This document shows, in pieces, positions 55,068 through 64,000 of a stretch of 64,000 nt of DNA. Position numbers and translations under genes: made by a program. The stretch covers positions 248,001-312,000 of the forward strand of contig VLTN01000001.1 in NCBI GenBank assembly GCA_008330645.1, read 5' to 3'. The notes below the pieces were generated by a model. The model ran no database searches. It saw only the letters and a list, made by a program, of their open reading frames with translations, and was not told the origin of the DNA. Source of the DNA: Cafeteria roenbergensis. Lineage: Eukaryota; Sar; Bigyra; Bicosoecida; Cafeteriaceae. Every line of letters begins with the position of its first letter. The first letter of the stretch is position 1.

Positions 55068-55860
55068 ATGTCCGACGAAATCGAGGCGCTTGCGGCGCAG
55101 TTCAAGCACTTGACGAAGCAGGAGCTTCAAGAGTACCGAGAAATCTTCAATTTGGTCGACAAGGTTCGTGCCTCCGCGGCTTGGTGGCAAGGCAATGTCC
55201 GCTGCGGCGCTGACGCGATGTTGCCTGTGCGAGTTCGACTGCGACGGTTGACACGCGCACACAACCTCGCAGGATGGCGGCGGCAGCATTTCTGCAGACG
55301 AGCTGGCGGACTTGATGGAAACGTTGGGCATCCATGCCAAGAAGGTGAGCCTCAAAGCTTGAATGGTTGCGCTCTCGCGGAATGCGGGGCGGTCTTGCTT
55401 TCGCCGGGCCCGACAGAGCCCCTCACTGCCTCTCCGTCTCCGCCATTATTGCTTGTCCCCACTGCAGGAAGAGGTTGAGGCCATGATTGCAGAGATCGAC
55501 GAAGACGGCAGCGGAGAAATCGACTTTCCTGAGTTTGTGGCTGTAATGAGTCGCAAGGTGCAGGCTGACTACACCCCCAGCCAGGTCAACGCGGCGTTTC
55601 GGGTCTTCGAGGGGTCTGCGCCGCCTGGCCACATCAAGCAGTCTGACTTGATCAAGGCGCTGACCACTTACGGCAGCACCCGGCTCACTGACGAGCAGGC
55701 AAAGGAGCTGGTGTCGCAGCTCGAGCCGGACTCTTCCGGCCTCATCGCCTATGCAGAATTCGTCAGCATCATGATGGGGGACGGCCACGAGGCTCCGGCG
55801 TCGGGAGCTGCTGCTGCTGCTGCTTCGTCGGCGGCATCAGCAGCAGCGTCCGGCCACTAG
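55068..55860 (+). CDS. Calmodulin/centrin-like EF-hand protein
   Basis: Three exons, 55068-55163, 55273-55344 and 55468-55860 (all phase 0), giving 186 residues. It begins MSDEIEALAAQFKHLTKQEL with the calmodulin-like EYREIFNLVDK, and the first EF loop is split by intron 1 (DK|DGGGSISADE). EF1 and EF2 (DEDGSGEIDFPE) are canonical. EF3 (FEGSAPPGHIKQSD) has lost its ligands, and EF4 (EPDSSGLIAYAE) begins with Glu instead of Asp, so only the N-terminal lobe should bind calcium well. The tail is Ala/Ser-rich (GAAAAAASSAASAAASGH). It is a calmodulin-like sensor, possibly flagellar or centrosomal; it lacks the N-terminal basic extension of true centrins. Partners in this window could be the IQ proteins, but that is speculation. 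Confidence 0.88.
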
Positions 55861-56380
55861 GCAAGGACTGCGTGACTCCTAGTTGCAACGATGGCGCGCG
55901 CCCCCAGCCGCCTAGCCTCCCCCTCTTTCCGAAGAACCTGCGTTGTTCGAAATTTCGATTCCAATGTGTTTGTGCCTTGGTCAGTTTGCAGCGCATCTTG
56001 AGTCGTTGTGCTTGCGCGAATCAAAAACAACGAATCCATAGCAGTCCAACACGAATCCGGATGGCCACGCGTCAAATGTAGGGCACGAGATCGGGAGAAT
56101 CGGTGTAATCAGCGCAGAGGACGAAGCTGGGTGCACTCTCACCTACCAGCCAGCGATGCTGGAAACACTCAAGGCAAACTGACGCGAATCGAGCGCAGGG
56201 TGGCACCTGAAGCAGCCACAGCACTCATGGAAAGGGTCTATATGCATACGCCGGCCAGGTGGCAGGCGAAATGCAGGGATTCCGCCTGAGCCCGTGGCTG
56301 TGTCAAGTGGACCCGTTCGAGGGCACTGTCCGGTGGACCAACGAGGCATGCATCCGGAAACTTCGAGCCACGGACACGAC
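55861..56380. other. Convergent intergenic, 520 bp
   Basis: Lies between the stop of the calmodulin-like gene (+) and the stop of the Ala/Glu-repeat gene (-). It is AT-richer than average around 55935-56090. No gene, repeat or RNA was recognised. Confidence 0.4.
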
Positions 56381-57538
56381 CTAGACCGCAGCCCGAAGCT
56401 CCTGCAAGGCGGCGTACCAGTTGGCGACGGCGTCTGATCGGCCAGACTGCTGCCAGATGCCGAACGCGCGGGCCCTGATTGCATCCTCTGACACGGGGTG
56501 CACAGGCGCAGCCTTGGACCGTGCAATGGAGGAGTTCTCCGTTGCATTGGACCGCTGGCCGAGGCAGGGTTTAAGGGGCGACCGGACTGTACGCACCGGG
56601 TCCTGGCTGCCGCTGGGCCGCGGCTCGCGGGCATCCTCCTCGGCGAGCGCGGCCGCCGCGGCCTCGCGGGCTGCCACTGCCTCCTCCTCAGCGCACGCGG
56701 CCGCCGCGGCCTCACGGGCTGCCGCTGCCTCCTCCTCCTCGGCGAGCGCGGCCGCCGCGGCCTCACGGGCTGCCGCTGCCTCCTCCTCCTCAGCGCGCGC
56801 GGCCGCCGCCGCCTCATGGGCTGCCGATGCCTCCTCCTCCTCGGCGAGCGCGGCCGCCGCGGCCTCACGGGCTGCCACTGCCTCCTCCTCAGCGCGCGCG
56901 GCCGCCGCGGCCTCACGGGCTGCCACTGCCTCCTCCTCCTCGGCGAGCGCGGCCGCCGCGGCCTCGCGGGCTGCCGCTGCCTCCTCCTCGGCGCGCGCAG
57001 CCGCCACCGCCTCACGGGCTGCCGCTACCTCCTCCTCAGCATGAGGCGGGTGTGTGGACCCAGGCTTGGTGGAGGCAGCCTCGGCATGCGCTCCGCCGGA
57101 GTCAGCGGGCCCGTGGGTCACACTCGGTGGGTCAGTGCCACCAACCGCTGGCCGAGGTTCCGCCGCTGATGCCGCTTCGCCACAAGCCTTGCAGAAAGCA
57201 ATGGCAAAGGTCGAGATCTGGCTGGTGGTTGACGCCCAAGAGTCATTCCACTGCTTTCCGTTGCGGCTGAATCGACGCAAGGAACGGCGTTCCTTCACCC
57301 AGCGATTCACCAGATTGGAAGCCTCGCCGACCGCAACCATGAGGTCGTGAGCCGGTCGCTCCGTAGCCTCCGTTTCGGGGACTGAGGCACAGCCTGCGAC
57401 GCGTTCGCGGGCAGAAGTGACGGCGTCAGCGATGGCTGCGACCTTGCCTGAGGCCGCCCTGTACGGCTCGGAAGCGCCAAGCAAGCCTTCCAGACTCTTC
57501 AAAATGGCCGAGTGTCCCACTTTCTGGAGCGCAGCCAT
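56381..57538 (-). CDS. Ala/Glu-repeat protein with DUF2934-like C-terminus
   Basis: 385 residues from the ATG at 57538. The N-terminal 130 or so residues are helical, with an ASNLVNRWVKERRSLRRFSR segment reminiscent of the four-helix N-terminal domain of MLKL/MCAfunc-type proteins; this is a tentative resemblance only. Residues about 165-320 are a degenerate repeat of about 16-18 residues (EEEAVAAREAAAAALAE), which should form a long charged helix. The C-terminal 30 residues (IRARAFGIWQQSGRSDAV, then NWYAALQEL) resemble DUF2934, a small module known mainly from bacteria. The repeat DNA is open in several frames; this strand is chosen because the non-repeat ends look coding. Function unknown. 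Confidence 0.6.
   Translation of the reverse strand: MAALQKVGHSAILKSLEGLLGASEPYRAASGKVAAIADAVTSARERVAGCASVPETEATERPAHDLMVAVGEASNLVNRWVKERRSLRRFSRNGKQWNDSWASTTSQISTFAIAFCKACGEAASAAEPRPAVGGTDPPSVTHGPADSGGAHAEAASTKPGSTHPPHAEEEVAAAREAVAAARAEEEAAAAREAAAAALAEEEEAVAAREAAAAARAEEEAVAAREAAAAALAEEEEASAAHEAAAAARAEEEEAAAAREAAAAALAEEEEAAAAREAAAAACAEEEAVAAREAAAAALAEEDAREPRPSGSQDPVRTVRSPLKPCLGQRSNATENSSIARSKAAPVHPVSEDAIRARAFGIWQQSGRSDAVANWYAALQELRAAV
56636..57040 (-). repeat. Coding minisatellite (about 48-54 bp units)
   Basis: About eight degenerate units of the form GCGGCCGCCGCGGCCTCACG then GGCTGCCRCTGCCTCCTCCTC on the plus strand, lying inside the Ala/Glu-repeat gene. Unit lengths vary in steps of 3 bp, so the reading frame is kept. 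Confidence 0.85.
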
Positions 57539-58239
57539 TATGCTCGCGTGGGATCGGGCTCGGGAAGAGTGCGGCACTTGGGGAGGTGCGACTCTGCACC
57601 CAGCCGTTGTCGCCCAGGCAGCGCAATCGTTCTCACGCCCGCGCTGTTCTGGAGGGGAAATCCGCTCGCCCAGCACGCTCAGTGCTGGCAAACCACCAGA
57701 GCAACGCGTGGCATCCTGAAGGCGGCACCGCGAGGTCCCTTCCGGCCGCGCGTCCGACCACGGGCGCAATAGGCCGCGGCTTGATTGCCGAGTGACTCAC
57801 CGGCAAGCCTTGGACGAGGCGCTCGCCCGCGGTCATTTCTGATGGCTCGGGGGCGCGGTTCAAACAACAAAGCACACATCTCCGATCTCGTACGCAATGG
57901 GCCCCGAAGCCCGAGTGCACCCGAGGCAAATTGGGATTCCGGCTCGCGTTGACCGCGGCGGGTTGCCGTGCCGGCATGCTCCCTGCGCTTGTTTCCCGTC
58001 CTCTACACGAGAGCGGGACCGCAGCTCGGCCTTATCAGTGCACGCCATCTCCCATGGTGCGACGACAGCGTCACCGCAGGCGTATTAGGCACTCGGCGGC
58101 GCACACCTGCCGATCGCCGCCCGCGCATTTCCCGCCGGAGCGGCCCGGTGCCCCCGTCGCCCCCTGTTGCCCCCGCGCCGGCCGATGGAGAGAGGATTCT
58201 CCCAGACCAGGCTGTGGACTGTGACATCGGCGAGAGATG
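57539..58239. other. Intergenic, 701 bp
   Basis: Lies between the start of the Ala/Glu-repeat gene and the stop of the SOSS-B-like gene, both on the minus strand. It must hold the promoter of the former. No domain, repeat or RNA gene was recognised; short open frames here look non-coding. Confidence 0.4.
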
Positions 58240-58668
58240 CTAAGGGCTCGCGTCGTCCCAGGGCCTAGGGGCGGACATGTCTGGAGTCACGCTGTACAGC
58301 ATGTTGATCCGGCCTACGCGTAGCAGCTGGCCCAGCTTCCCGACGAAGAGGCGCAACATTCTCTCGCGCGGCTGCGCATAGCCCCACCGGATCTCGCAGA
58401 TGTCCCCAGGCCGCAGGGCCTCTCCGCGGGCGTCGAATGCCACAAGCTCGATGCTCCCAGACTCGTCGGCAACGCGCGCCGGGTAGATTGTCTGGCTCGA
58501 AACGGTGCTGGTGGGCTCGCCCTTCTCCACCACGATGAAGCGCAGGTGCAGGTGCTTGAGGCCAGGCCGCAGCTCGGCGATGGTCTTGCGCACCAGGGGC
58601 GGGATGGGCCGCGACGAGTCCAGCGCAGGGTTTTCCATGGTCTCGTGGCCTGAGCGGGAAGCTGCCAT
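58240..58668 (-). CDS. SOSS-B / NABP type single-stranded DNA-binding protein
   Basis: 142 residues from the ATG at 58668 (or 132 from the ATG at 58638). A single OB fold covers nearly the whole protein: LHLRFIVVEKGEPTST, then YPARVADESGSIELVAFD, LRPGDICEIRWGYA, LRLFVGKLGQLLRVGRI and MLYSVTPDMSAPRP. These match in order the hSSB1/hSSB2 pattern FIVLEKG, VADKTGSI, PGDIIRL-x-GYA, LYTGRGG-x-L-x-KIGEF, VYSEVPNFSEP. In animals NABP1/2 are the DNA-binding subunit of SOSS, which acts with Integrator subunit 3 and INIP in double-strand-break repair. The long C-terminal tail of animal proteins is absent. It shares a 232-bp divergent promoter region with the polymerase epsilon subunit gene. Confidence 0.88.
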   Translation of the reverse strand: MAASRSGHETMENPALDSSRPIPPLVRKTIAELRPGLKHLHLRFIVVEKGEPTSTVSSQTIYPARVADESGSIELVAFDARGEALRPGDICEIRWGYAQPRERMLRLFVGKLGQLLRVGRINMLYSVTPDMSAPRPWDDASP

Positions 58669-58900
58669 GCCTGGTAAGGATGCCTCCAGAGAGTCCTGCG
58701 ACTGGAACGGTGGCACTCGTCGGTGCGCCGCTGCCCGGGTCGTTTGAGGGCAGGGCTCGGGCAGCTCGCGATCGGGCTCTGCCGTGCGGGCGAAGCCAGC
58801 GTCCCCCCCGCCCCCCTCCCGCCTGGGCAGTTTGCGCCCGCCAAACCACCCCCCGGCGCAGTTGGGCGGCTACAGCTACGCCGCAGCGCAGTGGGGCAGG
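58669..58900. promoter_or_regulatory. Divergent intergenic region (SOSS-B / POLE2)
   Basis: 232 bp between the start codons of two DNA-metabolism genes, a plausible shared S-phase or damage-responsive promoter. No motif was identified with confidence, although TTTGAGGGCAGG-type E2F-like sequence was looked for and not clearly found. An in-frame non-ATG extension of POLE2 runs into this region. Confidence 0.45.
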
Positions 58901-61900
58901 ATGAGCGATGCCGACCTCACGCGCATGGTGATGCGCGAATTTCGAATGAACAGCATCACGCTCAAGCGCGACGCCTTGGAGGCGATTGTCAGCGTGGTGC
59001 GCCGGTGAGCCCGGGAAACGTGACCAGGGCGTGCCATCCCAATGTGTCCCCCCCCCCCTGGTGACGCTGGTGGGGCTCCGTGGATTGCTGAGCACTGAGT
59101 TGCGGCAACCCGGGCTGCCCAGGTTTGAGCTTGGCAACCGTCCGGTGCGGGGCTCACCGGGCTGGCGCTTGCCGGGCGTATTGCGACTAGGGTGCCAAAA
59201 GGGTCTGGTTCGTTCCGCTCGCAGTGAGGCTGATGCCGAGGGCGCTCTCCAGCTGATCATGAACACCATCCAAGAGCGCTTGCGGCGGCACGGAGGTAAG
59301 CTGCCGGCGCGTCGCCCTGGCGCCGCGCCTGAGAGGCACCTGGCCATCGTGCGCGACTTGATCGCGGACGGTTCGCTCTCGGTCGGCCCGTGGCGCGCGG
59401 TTGACGGTCCCGAAAGTCGACACGGCTGCCGGGCACGAGGCCGGCTGCCCGAGCCGACAAGCCTTTGGTGCGCCTGCGCACCCGCCCTCGCGCGTCCAAC
59501 GAGCAGCCGCTGCTCGAGCTATCACGTGTTTTCTCCTGCGTTCGTGCGTGCGTGCGTGCGTCGTGTGCGCCGCAGGCGATGCTGTGGCGGTGGACCGCGA
59601 TATGGTTGCAGCAGCCGTTGAGGAGTCTTCGAGGGAGGAGGACGATCGACGCCGGGAAGCTCTACAAATCGTGTCTGCCTTCAAGGCCCCCTCCTTCAAG
59701 TTCAACGCGGCCCGAAGGTCCTACCACCCCGACTCCTCCGCCCGGCCGTTGCATGGCACGGCAAAGGACAAGGTGGCCATGCTGCGGCAGCGCTTCGCGT
59801 CGGTGAGGCAGCGTCTCTCGCGGAACCCTAGGTTTCACAAGCCAGTGTCGGCCAAGGCCGCCAAGGAGACGCCGTGGGTTGAGCTAGTCACTGTGGACGC
59901 GCTGCGCTCCAAGGAGGGGGAAGTGGCCACCGTGCTTGGCATGATCGTGCCAGCCACCCCAGGCTCTGCCACTCGCTGGGCGCTGGAGGACCTTCATTCC
60001 CGAGTTCCGCTGGACGTGGAGAGTTGCAGACGAATGCCCGGACTGTACACAGAGTCGTGCATCGTGCTGGTGCAGGGCCGGCTCGACGAGGACGGTGTGT
60101 TCAGGGCCTGGAACGTGGGAATGCCTCCCCCCGAGGCCCGCACTGACTCTCTGCTCGCACTCGGCGTGGTGGACCAATATCAAGTGAGCTGCCCCCGCCC
60201 TCTGCAGGGCCAGGCCCGTGGACCCCTCCACCGGGCACGCTCGCTGATCGGGTGGCCCTTGGGTGGTCGCCATCGCTTGAGGGAGCGGGCGCTGGCGAGC
60301 TCTGTTGCGCCGCTTTCCTCGTGCTCCACGGGCGCTCCCCACGCTCCGCTCCTCTCCCCACGCTCCCCCGCTACCCACGCTCCGCTCCGCTCCCCACGCT
60401 CCGCTCCGCTCCCCACGCTGCGCTTCGATCGCAGCTCCTGCGCACGCCTGCCGAGTGGGAGGCTGCTAGCGCTCTCGAAGAGCGCGACACCTCGGCCCAA
60501 TTCTGCGTGTTCTCCGACTGCTCCATGGACAAGGACATCGTCCGAGCGCGCCTGAGGCGCTGCTTGGAAACATACGACGCATCAGAGGACGTGCCCCGCC
60601 TCATCGTGCTCTGCGGGCCGTTCCAGTCTGCACCCTTTGGGGCGCAGTCTGGCGCGCGAAGGGCGTTTACGGCCAGCATGAACGCCCTCGCCGACATCTT
60701 TGCGTCCACACCCAACATCGCCGCCAAGTCCCAGATCGTGCTGGTGCCGGCCGCTGGCGACCCCGGGTCGGCGTCTGTTCTTCCTCGCGCGCCGGTGAGT
60801 CCCCCAGGTCGGCCGGGCGTGCTTGCGGGACGCCCGCCCCACCACGGCCTCGAGGCACGCGGTGCTTGGGGCTTGGGACAAGGCCACGGGAATGAGCGGG
60901 TGGCCTTTGCGCGCGTTGCGCGAGCCCTTGATCCCGAGCCCCGCCCTCCCTGCTCCCCCCCCCCCCCTCCCCCACCGTACCCGCTCGCAGCTTCCGAGCG
61001 TGCTGTGCGAGCCTGTGCGTCGCGTGGTGGGGCGCCTTGCGTTGGCGAGCAACCCCTGCCGCATCCTGTTCCACACGCAGGAAATCGTTGTGTTCAGGGA
61101 CAACGCCAGCTCGCGCATGCGCCGGCACTGCATCATCAGGCCAAAGGACGACGCGGATGACGAAGCAGACGCCGAGGAGGAGGGCGAGGCCGCTGCAACC
61201 GCCGGGGAGGGTGATGCGGGCTCGGATGCGGAGGGCGATGATGGCGCGGGGGCTCCGAGCGCCCGCCCGCTGACATCGGAACCCGGAGACGGGTTCTCGC
61301 TCATGTCTGGCAGCGACCGGGCGGTGTCGCAGCACCTTTCGTCGACGATCGTGTCGCAGGGCCACCTCTGCCCGCTGCCACTGTCGGTCCAGCCCGTGTA
61401 CTGGGCGCACGATGTGGGCCTGCGGCTCTTCCCTCTGCCCGACGTTGTCGTGCTGGCTGACGACCACGACCTGTTCGTTCGGGAGCAGGTCTGCGGCGCA
61501 GAGACCACAGTGGCCTGCCCCGGGTCGCTGGCACATGGAACGTTCCTCGCCTATGAGCCGGCTTCCAGGGCAGTCATCGCCTGCGATGCTGACGCCGCCC
61601 TGACCGCAACGCAGTTGGGATTGTCTGCTGGAGAGGCCTCGCCAGGGGACAGCAGCCACCACGAGTGGCAGCAGAGCCGGCTGCACGCGAGCTCTGCGGG
61701 AGGCGAGCGGGATGAGTCATCGGAATTCCGAGCCGGGAGCGGCGAGGAAGAAGAGGACGATGACATCGATGTGGAGCCTGGATCTGCCCCCGGCGCGTCT
61801 GCGCAAGCACCCCACGGGTTCTCTGGTGGGGGCGATGATGTTGACGTTGATGCCGACGTGGAGCCGCAGTCCCTGAGCGCTTCTGACTCCTCCCGCCATC

Positions 61901-62351
61901 GGAAGCAGAGCCACGGGCCCCGAGCCTCGTCGTCGCCCGGTGCAGTGTCGCCCTCGTCCAGCGGCTACGCGGGCACGCCCGGCCCTGGGGCTGCAACGGC
62001 GGGGTCTGCGTCATCCCCCTCGGGCTGGGTGCCGCGTGACGCGCCTTCGCCCTCCTCGTCGCCGGCGGGCACCTTCGCCGCCGCAGCTGCGTCGCCCCCT
62101 CGCAGGCCAAGGCCAGTTTCCATGTTTGCGTCTCCGGAAAGCAGCCGAGGGAGGCCGCGTCCTCTGCCGCAGCCAGCACTCCAAGGAGGCGTTGTGGTTG
62201 CCAGCGACGGCGTTGTGGGCGAGCTGCTGCGGTCGCGACCTGTCGCGTCGCTGCCTTCCACGCGGCCGCGCCACGGCCTTGACGCTAGTGGAAGCAGCAG
62301 CAGCTCCGTTGCAGCGCGCGTGAGTGCAGCCAGCGAAGCCGGCGCCGGCGC

Positions 62352-62385
<34 letters not shown>

Positions 62386-62547
62386 CAAGGCGGCGATGGC
62401 CTCGAGACTGTCATGGCCAGTCGCCACATGGCACGCGCCAGGGCCCACCCTTCTGCATCGGCCAACCATGCCCCTGCTCGAGCAAGTGGCCCGATGGACG
62501 CTGGGATGGCCCTGATCGACGCACTGCAAGATGATGACGATGAGTGA
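58901..62547 (+). CDS. POLE2: DNA polymerase epsilon subunit B (POLE2/Dpb2)
   Basis: Five exons: 58901-59004, 59225-59295, 59576-60183, 60435-60794 and 60991-62547 (phases 2, 1, 0, 0), giving 899 residues (human 527). Subunit B binds Pol epsilon and the CMG helicase at replication forks. It starts MSDADLTRMVMREFRMNSIT with the N-terminal helical domain. Then come the OB region (TVLGMI, WALEDLHSRVPLDV, GLYTESCIVLVQGRL, FRAWNVGMPP) and the inactive phosphoesterase domain: FCVFSDCSMD, RLIVLCGPFQSAPFG, IVLVPAAGDPGSASVLPR, SNPCRILFHTQEIVVFRD, STIVSQGHLCPLPL, PVYWAHDVGLRLFPLPDVVVLAD. After the point where the family normally ends (about residue 590) there is an extra tail of about 300 residues, acidic and Ser/Gly-rich, with ten Asp in a row, ending ALIDALQDDDDE. 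The acidic loop after RRHCIIRPKDDADD is also an insertion. Confidence 0.93.
60337..60422 (+). repeat. Minisatellite in POLE2 intron 3
   Basis: Imperfect tandem units of CACGCTCCGCTCC and CGCTCCCCA fill the 3' half of the intron, just before the acceptor. They are pyrimidine-rich on the coding strand and so may also serve as the polypyrimidine tract. Confidence 0.7.
62356..62385 (+). repeat. (GAC)10 trinucleotide run
   Basis: Ten GAC codons in a row in the last exon of POLE2 encode an Asp10 tract in the C-terminal extension. It is probably length-variable. Confidence 0.9.
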
Positions 62548-62680
62548 CGGTTGCGAATGCGAATCCTTGCTCTCGCAAACATTCGCGAGAACGTCACCAT
62601 TTGCTCGCTGCACTGCTTTGGCTGGCGCTGACGGTGGACTCCGCTTGCCTTGACCGCTGGCCCAGCGCACGAGTCCGAGC

Positions 62681-64000
62681 ATGGCTTGCTGCGCTGTTGC
62701 CAAGCCACCCCGGTCTGAGCCGCTCGCGGCTGCTGTCCCGGCCACCGTGAGATTCAGCAGCCAGCCCGGGCGCAGGCGCTGGCGCCCGCAGCTCAGGCGT
62801 GCCGTCCCTTCTTGCGCCCCGTCGTGTCACGCGCAGCCCTCCGGTTCTGCACGGAAGTTCCCCCCAACCTATTGCCGCAGAAGCCCGTTGTCGTCAGGAC
62901 CGTGGTCGCCGACTCCGTTGCCACCGGAAAGCTGACAACGTTTGTTGCGGACATTGGCGGAAAAAAGTTTCCGCTGCTGCTTGCCAGGGTGAGATCCCGC
63001 GTTGTCCTTGCGGTTGGGTGGCCAAGACTTCGAGCGCGGCCCGTTGCCGCGCAGGCGACTGGGGGAGAGGGAGGGGGGCTGCCTGCACGCGCGTCGCCGC
63101 TGCGATTCGCTGCTGACGCGTCCGCACGTTCCCTGGGGTCTCTTGCGACACTGCGCAGACTGCTGATGGCGCGCTCCACGCGACGGCGAACCGATGTCCG
63201 TGAGCCAGGTCGCATGTCGGGCTTGTGGCTGTGTGCGCCGGAACTCCATGTGGACGCCTCTTGGCTTTGCTGCCCATGCCCACGTGGTCGCGCTGCGCCT
63301 TGCCGCGCCTTGATGCGCCTCGCCGCGCCGCCGCAGGCACTACGGTCTGCCGCTCACAAAGGGGGTTGTCGCCGCCGGGTGCATTTCGTGCCCGTTCCAC
63401 GGCGCCCAGTTTTCTCTCGAGACTGGCGACATTGAGGACGGGCCGTCCATGGACAAGCTGCCCATCTACGCGGTGACCGTGGCTGCCGACGGGTTTGCGT
63501 ACGTCGAGCTGCCTGGCCCGGAGCCGAGCCTGGCACTGACGCCTGCGTATGCGGCAGCGAGTGATGGTGCGACCTCGGACGCCTCGGTGGTCATTGTGGG
63601 GGCCGGGGCGGCTTCTCAGGGGGCGGTGGAAGAGCTGACCGCGGGCGGCTTTGGCGGCTCCATCACCATCATCGCGCGCGAGGGGCCAGGGGAGAACCAC
63701 ATCGACCGCACCAAGCTCTCCAAGAACCTCTCCATGGGGTCGGACCTTGAGCGTATCGCGCTTCGCAGCCCTGCGTGGTGGACGGCCCGCGGCGTGAGGC
63801 TGCTGCTGGGCCGCACGGCCGTGGACATCGACGTCTCTGGGAGCCACGTGCGTCTCTCGGACGGCGGATCCGTCCGCTTCACTTCCCTTGTCGTGGCCAC
63901 GGGGGGCCGGGCCCGCCGACTGGACGGCTCGGACGGCCCTGGAGCCCCGAGCATGGACGGAGCGAGCCTGCTCGGCGCTTTCGTGTGCAAGGACGCAGGG
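62681..64000 (+). CDS. AIFM3: Rieske/FAD-NAD(P)H oxidoreductase, AIFM3 type (partial)
   Basis: Exons 62681-62746, 62881-62988, 63159-63199 and 63337 to the window edge (phases 0, 0, 2); the 3' end is missing. 293 codons are visible. Residues 23-115 form a Rieske domain with the [2Fe-2S] ligands C71, H73, C90 and H93 (CPHYGLPLTKG, then CISCPFHGAQF). The C and first H are split by intron 3, which strongly supports that tiny 41-nt exon. A pyridine nucleotide-disulfide oxidoreductase fold follows: FAD motif VVIVGAGAASQGAVEEL (about 148), then IDRTKLSKNL and LVVATGGRARRL. The order Rieske then FAD/NAD is that of AIFM3 and of nitrite-reductase-like or phthalate-type reductases. The acceptor protein is unknown. 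The short Cys-containing N-terminus (MACCAVAKPP) shows no clear targeting signal. Confidence 0.85.

Noticed and set aside
56421-57044. Plus-strand Ala/Ser repeat frame over the minisatellite
   Set aside because: The repeat is open in several frames; only the minus strand has non-repeat ends that look coding and a clear ATG and stop.
58784-58900. Upstream in-frame extension of POLE2
   Set aside because: It opens with GTG, not ATG, and is Pro-rich; the ATG at 58901 begins the recognisable N-terminal helical domain.

Overview
The window is 64 kb of a GC-rich (clearly above 60%, by eye near 70%) eukaryotic nuclear genome. Evidence for a eukaryote: spliceosomal GT-AG introns of about 107-280 nt, three polyubiquitin genes, and homologues of MICU1, POLE2, CFAP300, PI synthase, SOSS-B/NABP, AIFM3, XRN and EDRF1. 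CFAP300 implies a motile flagellum. High GC, compact genes, long Ala/Ser/Gly/Pro-rich insertions and an AT-rich foreign-looking block on the left fit a free-living heterotrophic protist. A bicosoecid stramenopile such as Cafeteria would fit well, but that placement is inference.

Layout. Positions 1-770 are AT-rich, carry several repeats and end in a 130-bp perfect palindrome; GC-rich host DNA starts immediately after. From 0.8 to 28 kb come a multi-exon membrane protein (-), a secretory methyltransferase-like protein (-), an EDRF1-family protein (+), an IQ-motif inositol 5-phosphatase (-) and a 4227-residue PH/CAP-Gly/SAM protein (-). From 28 to 48 kb come a WW-domain protein (+), a MICU-type calcium sensor (-), an XRN-type 5'-3' exoribonuclease (+), a small membrane protein with four CX9C motifs (-), an IQ/coiled-coil protein (+), phosphatidylinositol synthase (-), CFAP300 (+) and an unrecognised nuclear-looking protein (-).

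From 48.4 to 53.6 kb lies a tandem array of three polyubiquitin genes with 7, 4 and 3 units. The second and third sit in a 1.77-kb tandem duplication whose spacers still carry the 3' end of the convergent SpoU methyltransferase gene. From 53.5 to 64 kb come that SpoU methyltransferase (-), a calmodulin-like protein (+), an Ala/Glu-repeat protein with a DUF2934-like tail (-), a SOSS-B type single-strand DNA binding protein (-), DNA polymerase epsilon subunit B (+) and a Rieske/FAD oxidoreductase of the AIFM3 type (+) that runs off the right edge.

Genes are tightly packed, and many are arranged as divergent pairs with 75-230 bp between start codons: methyltransferase/EDRF1, MICU/XRN, PI synthase/CFAP300 and SOSS-B/POLE2. 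Because GC is so high, long open frames exist on the wrong strand inside nearly every gene; these were left out. Exon boundaries are my reading of splice sites, checked by reading frame and, where the family is known, by remembered family sequence. No tRNA, rRNA or CRISPR array was seen.
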